A DNA stretch of 16,589 nt, taken from the NCBI GenBank assembly GCA_002403175.1, contig DHHG01000317.1, positions 1-16,589 of the forward strand. The letters are read 5' to 3'. The translations under genes were made by a program, and so were the position numbers. The DNA comes from Syntrophaceae bacterium UBA4778. GTDB taxonomy: Bacteria > Desulfobacterota > Syntrophia > Syntrophales > UBA4778. Of this stretch, positions 8,101-14,241 are shown one piece after another; position 1 is the first letter of the stretch, and every line of letters starts with the position of its first letter. Below the pieces are notes generated by a model. The model ran no database searches. It was not told where the DNA came from and was given only the letters and a program-made list of their open reading frames with translations.

Positions 8101-9917
8101 AATGCGGAAAGGAATACCAACGTAAATTCATGAATGGCGAAATTAACGTTCTAAGCAGCTCTACAACATTTGAAATGGGAGTGGATGTGGGTGCATTAAA
8201 GGCGGTGCTACTTAGAAACGTGCCACCGACAACCAGTTCTTATATCCAGAGAGCGGGTCGCGCAGGCAGAAGAAAAGATGGGGTATCTGTGGCATTAACT
8301 TTCTGCAGGAATGTGCCTCATGATCAATACAATTATCAGAACCCGGAAGCAATAATTATGGGTCGAGTTCCGGCTCCGTATCTCAATTTGAAAAATATTC
8401 CCCTTGCTCAACGTCACTGCAATTCATTGTTATTAGGTTATTACCTCCGTGGTATTAACAATACAGTTCAGGATTTGGATCGACTTAGTATAAATTCTTT
8501 TTTCTTAAATCCAGGCGATGATGCGTCTCTCGCAGCGGGCTTTAAAATTTGGCTTGAAACCGCTCGGAATAAAGAATTGATGATAGCTTCGCTACGAAGA
8601 ATTTTGCCACAAGAATCAGAGCTTGATGCAGAAGATGTAGTGAGTACGTCAATTAAGACACTATTAGATGATTCAAATGGTATTCTGAAATTTTATGTAC
8701 TGGAACCATTGAGACAGTTCAATATTCAACTGAAAGATATTGAGGAACAATTATCGAGAGCTACCGGGAACACGAGAGTTGCACTTGCAAAGAGTGCTAC
8801 GTCTTTAGGACGATTGATCGAACAGTTTAAGGATGAACGCCTGATCGACTTTCTCAGTGGTTGTTCGTGGTTGCCGGGGTATGCCTTTCCGCAGGACATT
8901 GTAAAATTGATTGTTCGTCAAGATGATTATGGCAAGCGAATGCGTCTTCAGCGAGATAGGGAAATTGGGATATCGGAATATGCGCCGGGAGCCGAAGTTG
9001 TAGCGGATGGTTGGTTATTTACGTCAGGCGGGATATGGTTTAATTCGAGAGAACCAGATATAAGACAGTTCGCCAGGTGTCCAGAATGTCGAAAAATAGT
9101 TAGGTACTTAGAGACAGACAGGCCATCAGGGGAGTGCTCTAGATGTGGAACGAGACTAATTGGGAAATTCAAAACACGATTCTATATTCGCCCGGATGGC
9201 TTCACAACGTTGGTATCTGATCCAGTACTTCGTCCCGGTATGAGTCAGAAGCAAGGTGCACGTACAACGGAAGTATTTTTGTTGGAAGGTGCTGCACAAG
9301 ATGAATTTCGTGATCATAGTTTGAAAGGTGTAACTTACGCTGAAACAAGTGGTGGAAAACTATTTCTTGCGAATGGAGGTTTCCAATACAACGGGTATAA
9401 CGTATGTCGAAAGTGCGGTCGAGGATTTACGTCTGAACCATCAAGCAGAAACCACGTTACTCCTTGGGGAGCAATGTGTTCTGGAACGTTCAAAAAAATG
9501 GATTTAGCACATGAAATTACTACAGACATTCTTCAATTGCGTTTTAAGAATTCTCCACAAATCACTGACAAGCCCTTTTGGCTTTCATTTGTTGCAGCTT
9601 TTTTAAATGGCGCGTCTGATGCTTTAAATATAAACATCAGCGACTTAGGAGGAATATATCAAGGTTGGAGTGAAGAAAGCTATGTGGGCGAATTGGTTGT
9701 ATACGACCGCATACCTGGCGGCGCTGGTCATATTGAACGAATAGTGAAAGAACTTGATAAAGTTATGAAAGCCGCTCTCTCACGCGTTCGCGACTGTAAA
9801 TGCCCCGACTTAGAGGCGAGCTGCTATGCCTGCCTCCGAAGCTACAGTAATCAGTTTTATTGGGAGCAACTCAAACGAAAACCCGTTATTGATTGGCTTT
9901 CAAGGAAGTTAGAGTAA
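5103..9917 (+). CDS. Large DEAH superfamily 2 helicase with zinc-finger inserts and C-terminal DUF1998 (MZB) domain
   Basis: About 1604 residues. I chose the ATG at 5103 because AGAGG lies 7 bases upstream; an in-frame ATG at 5088 would add five residues. Helicase motifs: Walker A GTGSGKT (121-127), DEAH (247-250) followed by TYSG, motif III SAT (284-286), IV-like LLVFSDSRQRAAFF, motif V SSSTTFEMGVDVG, motif VI QRAGRAGRR (1049-1057). Paired cysteines, probably zinc-binding, occur at C489/C492/C502/C505, C558/C561, C596/C599, C936/C939 with C951/C956, C1326/C1329/C1345/C1348 and C1435/C1438. The DUF1998/MZB region (roughly 1460-1604) contains VVYDRIPGGAGH and C1565-x-C1567-x6-C1574-x2-C1577. 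Related helicases include YprA/MrfA, DrmA plus DrmB of DISARM (separate proteins there) and DruE of Druantia. It is likely an ATP-driven DNA translocase or unwinder and the central effector of this operon. Its gene overlaps the preceding one by 17 bases. Which defence family it belongs to cannot be settled by eye. Confidence 0.95.
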   Translation: MALKNEIDIITFNKDLNDTYERYIYTANLLSDQEPELQAEFYKKLSQGFSVLNGPYVHCTPCYKESYTLQELVEGRNGIKLSKELLRLPKDQFAPDRPLYSHQVNALKILTTGKSLIVSTGTGSGKTECFLLPILNEILENPGDGLRAIFIYPMNALADDQLGRLRRMLTTLPEVTFGRYTGDTPEWTEAIIRPEDVIDNERYTRTEIRANPPNLLLTNFAMLEYLLLRPRDADIFRNNRLKYIVLDEAHTYSGAQGIEIALLMRRLEEYLTKGKRGIQFILTSATLGDEEDSIEKITKFGSDISGAKFDSKNVLQGETIDDFSTERENFPSNDKLMMIGTSPNSIESLSEVLDDAAALIKELTAYGFDCGSISDRTSSRILFDLFSRSEILNRIHKRCRQSPAMISELCEIIGLPFDRKGMRAIQWLITIGSHARRTPDSSPLLPTRFHFFARGLAGASICLAQDCSSKEAHPKTEWSSLYLEDRNICEFCESKVLPLLTCVHCGLPICRIYISDGKWQQSSLPNADPEARLLTWGASYDEYGSDEEDKEGRQAWICLSCGIYSENKEKPDSCREHRIVNLSIIECKSDGNLASCPRCGGQKGKYLSVLRDFRTRDDAPTAVLAETLIRNLPYNDKDEALEELPAQGRNLLVFSDSRQRAAFFAPYFEQTTLESAYIGPLVAAIREEEERESRPVSFSEITSSYARSMEKRRMSIVRKKDNNGLEYYDLIPRRRLRSADKSEAMRSLELLLYQNFTSSYRNKTSLPGSGVASLSFDFNEEEREDIPKAIPEIFKYGEKIGWEALQALLEVFLLRKAIALPPYLSFRDILSSGPEAVTFHLNKSGSYDGRTIVRWNPYLINTNQRRRAINASRHLDIIARLTKLKKDDNEEELKSIIDRIWSVFKESMLIESGWPGEFRLDPAIVNVTMKDPWGICDRCGRLTTLINLGFCLTPKCEGKVKKLSDEEFSRVFEKNHYRMRYFLPPPEIIVKEHTAQLNNECGKEYQRKFMNGEINVLSSSTTFEMGVDVGALKAVLLRNVPPTTSSYIQRAGRAGRRKDGVSVALTFCRNVPHDQYNYQNPEAIIMGRVPAPYLNLKNIPLAQRHCNSLLLGYYLRGINNTVQDLDRLSINSFFLNPGDDASLAAGFKIWLETARNKELMIASLRRILPQESELDAEDVVSTSIKTLLDDSNGILKFYVLEPLRQFNIQLKDIEEQLSRATGNTRVALAKSATSLGRLIEQFKDERLIDFLSGCSWLPGYAFPQDIVKLIVRQDDYGKRMRLQRDREIGISEYAPGAEVVADGWLFTSGGIWFNSREPDIRQFARCPECRKIVRYLETDRPSGECSRCGTRLIGKFKTRFYIRPDGFTTLVSDPVLRPGMSQKQGARTTEVFLLEGAAQDEFRDHSLKGVTYAETSGGKLFLANGGFQYNGYNVCRKCGRGFTSEPSSRNHVTPWGAMCSGTFKKMDLAHEITTDILQLRFKNSPQITDKPFWLSFVAAFLNGASDALNINISDLGGIYQGWSEESYVGELVVYDRIPGGAGHIERIVKELDKVMKAALSRVRDCKCPDLEASCYACLRSYSNQFYWEQLKRKPVIDWLSRKLE

Positions 9918-9923
9918 ACGTGA

Positions 9924-11654
9924 ATGGCTAGAGTATTCCCCAATCGGCCTCTCAAAGGAACAAAAAGTAATGCAGAAAGAAAGGTCTTTTATGCTTTAAA
10001 GGATCTTTTGGCTGAAGATTACACAGTATTTCATAGCGTTCCTGTTTACTATAGAACGGATGAAAATAGTATGCTTATGGATGGAGAAATAGATTTCATT
10101 GTTGCTCACTCTAATAAAGGTCTAATGTTGATAGAAGTGAAAGGTGGTGGTATTTCCTGCGATTCAACTTCTGGAGAGTGGATGACATCGGATTCAGAGG
10201 GCCAAAAGCATAGAATTAAAAATCCTTATGAACAGGCAAAAAAGAATAAGTATGCTCTTATTGAGGAACTTAGAGAGTGCAACTTAACAACAAAATATAG
10301 CTTTCCTATGGGGCATGCTGTTTGGTTCCCTGATATAGAATTAACATCATCACATCTAGGTTTCTCGGCGAAGTTGGAAAAAATAACACTGGATGCGAGA
10401 GATCTGACGAATGCGAATTCGGCTATTAATGAGCTATTTAAGGAATCCTTGAGCGAATTGAGTCTAAAACCGCCGGGCTATAAGGGTATAGATGCCTTGG
10501 TCAAGCATTTGGCACCCCACTGGGAAATTGCACCGACATTATCTGCAAAAATCTTAGGGGAGCAGCAAGAAATCATCGAGGCTACTAAGAGTCAATTTAA
10601 GGTCTTATCATTTTTAGGCAGAGTTAGCCGGGCTCTTATTAAAGGGTGCGCAGGATCTGGGAAAACCTTGCTTGCTTTGGAGAAGGCCAAAAGACTAGCT
10701 GATGATGGGCAATCGGTCCTAGTTATTTGCTTCAATAAGAGGCTTGCTTCCTGGTTGAGAGTTCTTTTACCTGGATCAGAACGCATACATATTTTTCATT
10801 TTCATGGATTATGTTCACATATGTGCCGAGAAGCAAATCTACCCCTTTCACTACCTGATCCCTTAGGAAAATCTGATTTATTTTATGAGCAGATCTTACC
10901 CGAAAGTATATTAGAAGCGCTTTCAATAAGGGCAGAACGCTTCGATGCAGTAATTGTTGATGAGGGACAGGATTTTAGGGCAAATTGGTGGATTCCTATA
11001 GAGGAATGTCTGAAAGATCCTATTAAAGGAACTTTTTACATCTTTTATGATGATAATCAGCTCATTTATAATCGTGAAATAAAATTCCCTTTTGAAGAAC
11101 CTAAAATAACTCTGCTTGAGAATTGCAGAAATACAAAAGAAATAAATGAATATATCAGGAAATTTTATCTGAGTGATGGATATCCGGATGCAATCGGACC
11201 GGAGGGTACCAAGCCTGAAGTAATTGTTTCGAATAATGAAATGGCATCCTTAAAGCAGATTTTAGGAACGTTGATCTACAAACAAAAAGTAAAACCAGAA
11301 GACATTGTAATCTTAACTCCTCTCAAGATGAATAATTCTTTCCTAAAAGAGGGTACGAAAATTGGCAATTTAAGTATCAACTGGAATAATGAAATAGCCG
11401 AGAATAGAATTCTCTGTTCAACGATTCATTCATTTAAAGGACTGGAGAGTCCTGTTGTGATTCTTTGTGAGCTGTCAGGACTGAATGCAAAAAAATCAAA
11501 AGAGTTGCTTTATGTAGGCGTTTCGCGAGCCAAAAACCATTTGATATTCATTATTGACGAACAGCATTACTCGGAATCACACAGAATTTTTAATGAGCAA
11601 AATTTGCAAGGTGAAAGACATCAATCCCGATCTTTAAGGACGATGAATAGATAA
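9924..11654 (+). CDS. NERD nuclease-UvrD-like superfamily 1 helicase fusion
   Basis: 576 residues, starting 6 bases after the DUF1998 helicase; no good Shine-Dalgarno is seen, so translational coupling is likely. Residues 10-150 are a NERD (nuclease-related) domain: conserved E18 in NAERKVF, then EID (55-57) and IEVKGG with E71 and K73, matching the E...D...E-x-K core of the restriction-endonuclease fold, and a YEQAKKNKY helix (102-110). Residues 205-545 are a compact SF1 helicase: Walker A GCAGSGKT (241-248), Walker B VDEGQD (345-350), YDDNQ (375-379), a conserved ENCRNT (399-404), motif V STIHSFKGLE (499-508) and motif VI LYVGVSRAKNHL (529-540). Nuclease plus helicase in one chain suggests coupled unwinding and cleavage of DNA. 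All catalytic residues I can identify are present. It is the last gene of the operon; DNA-processing partner of the preceding helicase is the likely role, by inference. Confidence 0.93.
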   Translation: MARVFPNRPLKGTKSNAERKVFYALKDLLAEDYTVFHSVPVYYRTDENSMLMDGEIDFIVAHSNKGLMLIEVKGGGISCDSTSGEWMTSDSEGQKHRIKNPYEQAKKNKYALIEELRECNLTTKYSFPMGHAVWFPDIELTSSHLGFSAKLEKITLDARDLTNANSAINELFKESLSELSLKPPGYKGIDALVKHLAPHWEIAPTLSAKILGEQQEIIEATKSQFKVLSFLGRVSRALIKGCAGSGKTLLALEKAKRLADDGQSVLVICFNKRLASWLRVLLPGSERIHIFHFHGLCSHMCREANLPLSLPDPLGKSDLFYEQILPESILEALSIRAERFDAVIVDEGQDFRANWWIPIEECLKDPIKGTFYIFYDDNQLIYNREIKFPFEEPKITLLENCRNTKEINEYIRKFYLSDGYPDAIGPEGTKPEVIVSNNEMASLKQILGTLIYKQKVKPEDIVILTPLKMNNSFLKEGTKIGNLSINWNNEIAENRILCSTIHSFKGLESPVVILCELSGLNAKKSKELLYVGVSRAKNHLIFIIDEQHYSESHRIFNEQNLQGERHQSRSLRTMNR

Positions 11655-12273
11655 TCTGTCCTGTCCTGAGTTGATAGTCTTGAAATTATAGTGGGGATAC
11701 GATTTTCAAACGTAAATAGATTTTTTGATTATTTCTAAGTAATTCTGGAGGTGTCTCTCTCACTTCTGGTGTAACTTCGTAGGTGTTGCCGAGCAATGGT
11801 GAAGTTAATTTCTTGTTTTGCGGGCTGAAGATTTTCGGATTAAAAATCTTTTTAAGAAAATGTATGTTTTCTTAAATGAGAGAATTCCTACATCTTTGCC
11901 TTTCTTATAATTGGGCTGACAATATCACTTAATGCTTGGATGTAAACTGAAATCAGATTAAAGCTAAGCAGAACAGTACAGGTAGGATTACTTGTAATTG
12001 ACCAATTCAAATTGACTTGAAAATGGCACTTCTTTTCTTCTCAATATTCGTGGAATTTCCCCCCTTTGGTCAGTGAAAAAACACATGAAGGTCATTCCGA
12101 AGCCGGTGCCTGCAGATGCCTGAGTGGACCGGGATAGGACAATCTCTTGATCCTCTTTCAAAATAGAGCTGAGTCGAATATTGTTTTCTTCAGGTAAGGG
12201 CGGAGCATCACTTACCCTCACACTCCCTTCGCTATTCCAGGATTATGAATTCAGGTCATTCAAAAATGTGAGG
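11655..12273. other. Gene-poor spacer after the defence operon
   Basis: No convincing gene. A minus-strand frame at 11988-12221 (77 codons, GTG start) has its SD-like GGGAG only one base from the start codon and matches no family I know. No GC-rich intrinsic terminator follows the operon directly. The clearest structure is a pair of AT-rich hairpins at 11828-11876 (listed separately). Confidence 0.6.
11828..11876. terminator. Two consecutive AT-rich hairpins, weak terminator candidate
   Basis: First stem AAGATTTT (11828-11835) pairs with AAAATCTT (11843-11850) and is followed by T residues. A second stem, TTTAAGAAAA (11851-11860) with TTTTCTTAAA (11867-11876), follows at once with a 6-base loop. 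Both stems are perfect. They lie 174 bases after the last operon gene, so they could end its transcript, but the stems are AT-rich and the T tract is short. Confidence 0.35.
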
Positions 12274-12610
12274 TGAGAGGTTTTCGGGTAAAGTGAGAAG
12301 TTTCTGAGCGGTTTTTGAGAGGTTTTTGAAATCTCTATGTATTAGTTTTTACTTGTAAATATCCAAAAGTGAGAGGTTTGAGAGGTTTTTAGACACAACC
12401 TTTTTTATACATTTATTTTTTATCTACCTATCGCGTGCGCGCGCGATAATATATAGATATAGATCATATAAAAATATATAAAAGGTTGTGTCTAAAAACC
12501 TCTCAAATCTCTCACTTTTTCATATTGTTTAATAAATACTAATAGTTATGAATTTCAAAAACCTCTCAAAAACCTCTCAAAAACTTCTCAGAATTATTTA
12601 AAAGCTCTCA
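12274..12610. repeat. 337-bp dyad-symmetric element of 11-bp iterons around an AT-rich core (origin-like)
   Basis: Two 131-base arms, 12274-12404 and 12480-12610, are inverted copies centred at 12442. The inner 40 bases of each arm (12365-12404 and 12480-12519) match at 39 of 40 positions. The outer parts carry tandem 11-bp units: GAGAAGTTTCT, GAGCGGTTTTT, GAGAGGTTTTT at 12295-12327 on the left, and AAAAACCTCTC twice then AAAAACTTCTC at 12557-12589 on the right. The outermost 27 bases keep TGAGAG and GAGAAG at mirrored positions, while the spacers 12334-12364 and 12520-12551 have diverged in sequence but kept their length. The 75-base core is AT-rich and contains a GC palindrome (12429-12448). 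Repeats in opposed arrays around an AT-rich core are typical of replication origins of phage satellites and plasmids. No initiator gene lies in this window, so the origin call is inference; the symmetry is directly visible. Confidence 0.85.
12429..12448. repeat. 20-bp near-perfect GC palindrome in the core of the dyad element
   Basis: TATCGCG...CGCGATA, one mismatch from a perfect palindrome, with 14 alternating purine/pyrimidine bases (12432-12445) in otherwise AT-rich DNA. Flanks TATCTA (12421) and TAGATA (near 12454) extend the symmetry loosely. It could favour cruciform or Z-DNA, or be a protein site. Confidence 0.7.
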
Positions 12611-13031
12611 TTTCGATTCCCGGCGGAAGTATGTACGGTCCGGTGCAGATCCGTCAGCCTCCTCCGGAGCGGTCTTAAATGAATTACATGATTACTATCG
12701 GGTGAATTGTGGCGAAATTTTTTGTGGCTAGGCTTGAACAGAATTCAAAAATCAGTGTTTTCCTGTTCAGTATCTTCAAAAAACATGGAGGGGAAAGGGC
12801 TTTATGCAACATTCAGTTATTATTATACATTCTGTTTTTATGCGGTACTGAATTGGTTTCAGGGGCCCCGGCTTATCTTTGGAACAGATTTGGCCGGGTG
12901 ATTTCAAGTTATGATCTGACGAGATACGGATGTACCTGGGCGGGGATAGTTGAATGGAGGAACGTTACGGCCCATGAGTTCACGAAGTCCACAGTATCTG
13001 GCGAAAAAGCCAATAATGAAGTGAAAACGAA
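12611..13031. other. Spacer without a supported gene
   Basis: A plus-strand frame at 12709-13083 (124 codons, GTG start) has only a weak GGTG upstream, an odd composition and no recognisable family, and its 3' part overlaps the inverted repeats before the resolvase. I do not support it as a gene. A short CTCCGGAG palindrome lies at 12662-12669. Confidence 0.4.
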
Positions 13032-13124
13032 CGTATTTAAATCATCAAATACGGAAAAGAATATAGTTGAAAAATATTCTTGAATGATGGTATTAATCCC
13101 GGAAAGTAGATGTTTTCATTTCCG
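13032..13124. promoter_or_regulatory. Candidate res-like cluster of three inverted repeats with promoter of the serine recombinase
   Basis: Three short inverted repeats lie in a row upstream of the recombinase: CGTATTT/AAATACG (13032-13053), GAATAT/ATATTC (13059-13079) and CGGAAA/TTTCCG (13100-13124). Each spans 21 to 25 bp, close to the size of a resolvase dimer site, and res sites classically have three such subsites next to the resolvase gene. A possible sigma-70 promoter, TTGAAA (13067-13072) and TATTAA (13091-13096) with an 18-base spacer, overlaps them, which would allow autoregulation. Short AT-rich repeats can arise by chance, so confidence is limited. Confidence 0.35.
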
Positions 13125-13144
13125 AGTAGAAAAAAGGAGGCTTT

Positions 13145-13768
13145 ATGAGCCAAAAAACGATCGCATATGTCCGGGTATCAACCGATCGGCAGGATGTCGA
13201 GAATCAGCATCTGGAGATCCTGAAGATGGCAAACGAGCGCGCCCTGGGGCAGGTCCAGTTTGTCGAGGAGACTGTTTCCGGTCGCAAATCATGGCGGGAA
13301 AGGGAGATCTGCGGGATTCTGGATGGCCTCTGCAAAGGCGATGTCCTGATCGTGGCCGAACTTTCACGCCTGGGCCGGTCGATGCTGGAGATCATGGAGA
13401 TCCTATCGATTGCTACGCAAAAGGGTATCAGGGTCTATGCGGCAAAGGGTAACTGGTCGCTGGATGGCTCAATCCAGAGCAAGGTGGTTGCCATGGCTTT
13501 CTCGATGGCTGCGGAGATTGAACGGGATCTGATCAGCCAACGGACCAAAGCTGCCCTGGCCACAAAAAGAACGCAAGGCGTGATTCTGGGCAGGCGTCCG
13601 GGACCGGGCAAATCCAAGCTCGATGTCAATGAGATGGAGATCAGGGGACTTCTCGCCCTCGGTGTTCCCCAAACCAAAATCGCCGAGAAGTACAATTCCA
13701 CGCCGAGGAATCTTTGGAACTGGATGCATAAGAGAAAAATCGATCGTGCTGGCAATAGAGCCGCCTGA
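13145..13768 (+). CDS. Serine recombinase (resolvase/invertase family)
   Basis: 207 residues, ATG at 13145 with AGGAGG about 6 bases upstream. The catalytic domain begins YVRVSTDRQ, with nucleophile S12 and R10; ELSRLGRS supplies R75 and R78, equivalent to the active-site arginines of gamma-delta resolvase; AEIERDLISQRT (123-134) starts the long dimer-interface helix E. A C-terminal HTH DNA-binding domain follows (about 165-198, ALGVPQTKIAEKYN then RNLWNWM). Length fits small resolvases and DNA invertases such as Hin and Pin, not large serine integrases. It would cut and rejoin DNA at two sites through a 5'-phosphoserine link, either resolving element dimers or inverting a segment. The inverted repeats at 13032-13124 are a candidate site and favour resolvase. 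Its codons are clearly richer in G and C than those of the left operon, suggesting a separate origin. It is monocistronic as far as visible. Confidence 0.95.
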   Translation: MSQKTIAYVRVSTDRQDVENQHLEILKMANERALGQVQFVEETVSGRKSWREREICGILDGLCKGDVLIVAELSRLGRSMLEIMEILSIATQKGIRVYAAKGNWSLDGSIQSKVVAMAFSMAAEIERDLISQRTKAALATKRTQGVILGRRPGPGKSKLDVNEMEIRGLLALGVPQTKIAEKYNSTPRNLWNWMHKRKIDRAGNRAA

Positions 13769-14117
13769 TCTAGTCCGTTCAGGCGACGGGCTCACACCAG
13801 TTGATGCCAGCCGTCCAAACGAAATCCCAAATCCGAAAACCCGGAGATTGGGACTCCTCCCCCCGTCACCTCTACCTTTGCCGTGTAAATTTTAAAAAAA
13901 AATTAGATTGTCCCTCCTGTAGGCTTCAGAACGGGATCATGGTCGAAAGGGCTCAAGCATGGGGGCAGGGGAGCCAGTATTCTCCTAGGGTACGCAGTTA
14001 AATATCAGGTGTATTATTAAAATAATAAAACAGTTTTAGATTAAAATAAAACAGTCCTAAAAGCCTCCAAAACCCATCTTTCCAAAACCCTGTCAAGAAA
14101 AATTTTGCCGTTCATTT
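13769..14117. other. Spacer between recombinase and orphan ORF
   Basis: No gene supported. It contains an imperfect stem CCCAA/TTGGG at 13826-13852 without a T tract, an AT hairpin TATTATT/AATAATA at 14012-14027 and a 21-bp-spaced direct repeat (listed separately). GC-rich at the left, AT-rich at the right. Confidence 0.5.
14024..14059. repeat. Two direct repeats spaced 21 bp
   Basis: AATAAAACAGTTTTA at 14024-14038 and AATAAAACAGTCCTA at 14045-14059 differ at two positions and are 21 bp apart, two helical turns. Such spacing suits a pair of protein sites on one DNA face, for example integrase arm sites or a regulator, but no factor can be named. Confidence 0.5.
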
Positions 14118-14147
14118 TTGTCATTGTTGTACATTATTGTACATAAT
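14118..14147 (+). promoter_or_regulatory. Sigma-70 promoter overlapped by 10-bp tandem repeats, upstream of the integration module
   Basis: TTGTCA (14118-14123) and CATAAT (14142-14147) with an 18-base spacer fit a sigma-70 promoter. Two tandem 10-mers, TTGTACATTA (14127-14136) and TTGTACATAA (14137-14146), occupy the spacer and the -10 region, which suggests an operator for a repressor. A leader of about 85 bases would precede the ATG at 14242. Confidence 0.45.
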
Positions 14148-14241
14148 TGACGCCGACACGTCCCTCAAAGGGTCTTTTCAAAAACCTGTGCTAGGATGTT
14201 TCAAAATAAAATTATAAAAAAATATTACTGGGAGGTGCACC

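Noticed and set aside
17..11654. Canonical DISARM or Druantia system
   Set aside because: No DISARM methyltransferase or PLD protein and no separate DrmA/DrmB, and no Druantia partner recognised; only the DUF1998 helicase is shared.
11988..12221. Minus-strand frame of 77 codons
   Set aside because: GTG start with its SD-like GGGAG only one base away, and no family match; length is within chance for this DNA.
12421..12460. Protelomerase telomere-resolution site
   Set aside because: The palindrome is imperfect and short, and no protelomerase gene is visible; an origin-type iteron element explains the whole structure better.
12274..12610. CRISPR array
   Set aside because: The 11-bp units are adjacent without spacers and occur in two inverted arrays; no cas genes are present.
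12709..13083. Plus-strand frame of 124 codons with GTG start
   Set aside because: Only a weak GGTG upstream, no recognisable family, odd composition, and its end runs through the inverted repeats before the recombinase.
13084..13452. Frames overlapping the serine recombinase on both strands
   Set aside because: Shadows of the recombinase, whose catalytic motifs are unmistakable in the frame at 13145-13768.
13826..13852. Terminator after the serine recombinase
   Set aside because: The CCCAA/TTGGG stem is imperfect and is followed by C-rich DNA, not a T tract.
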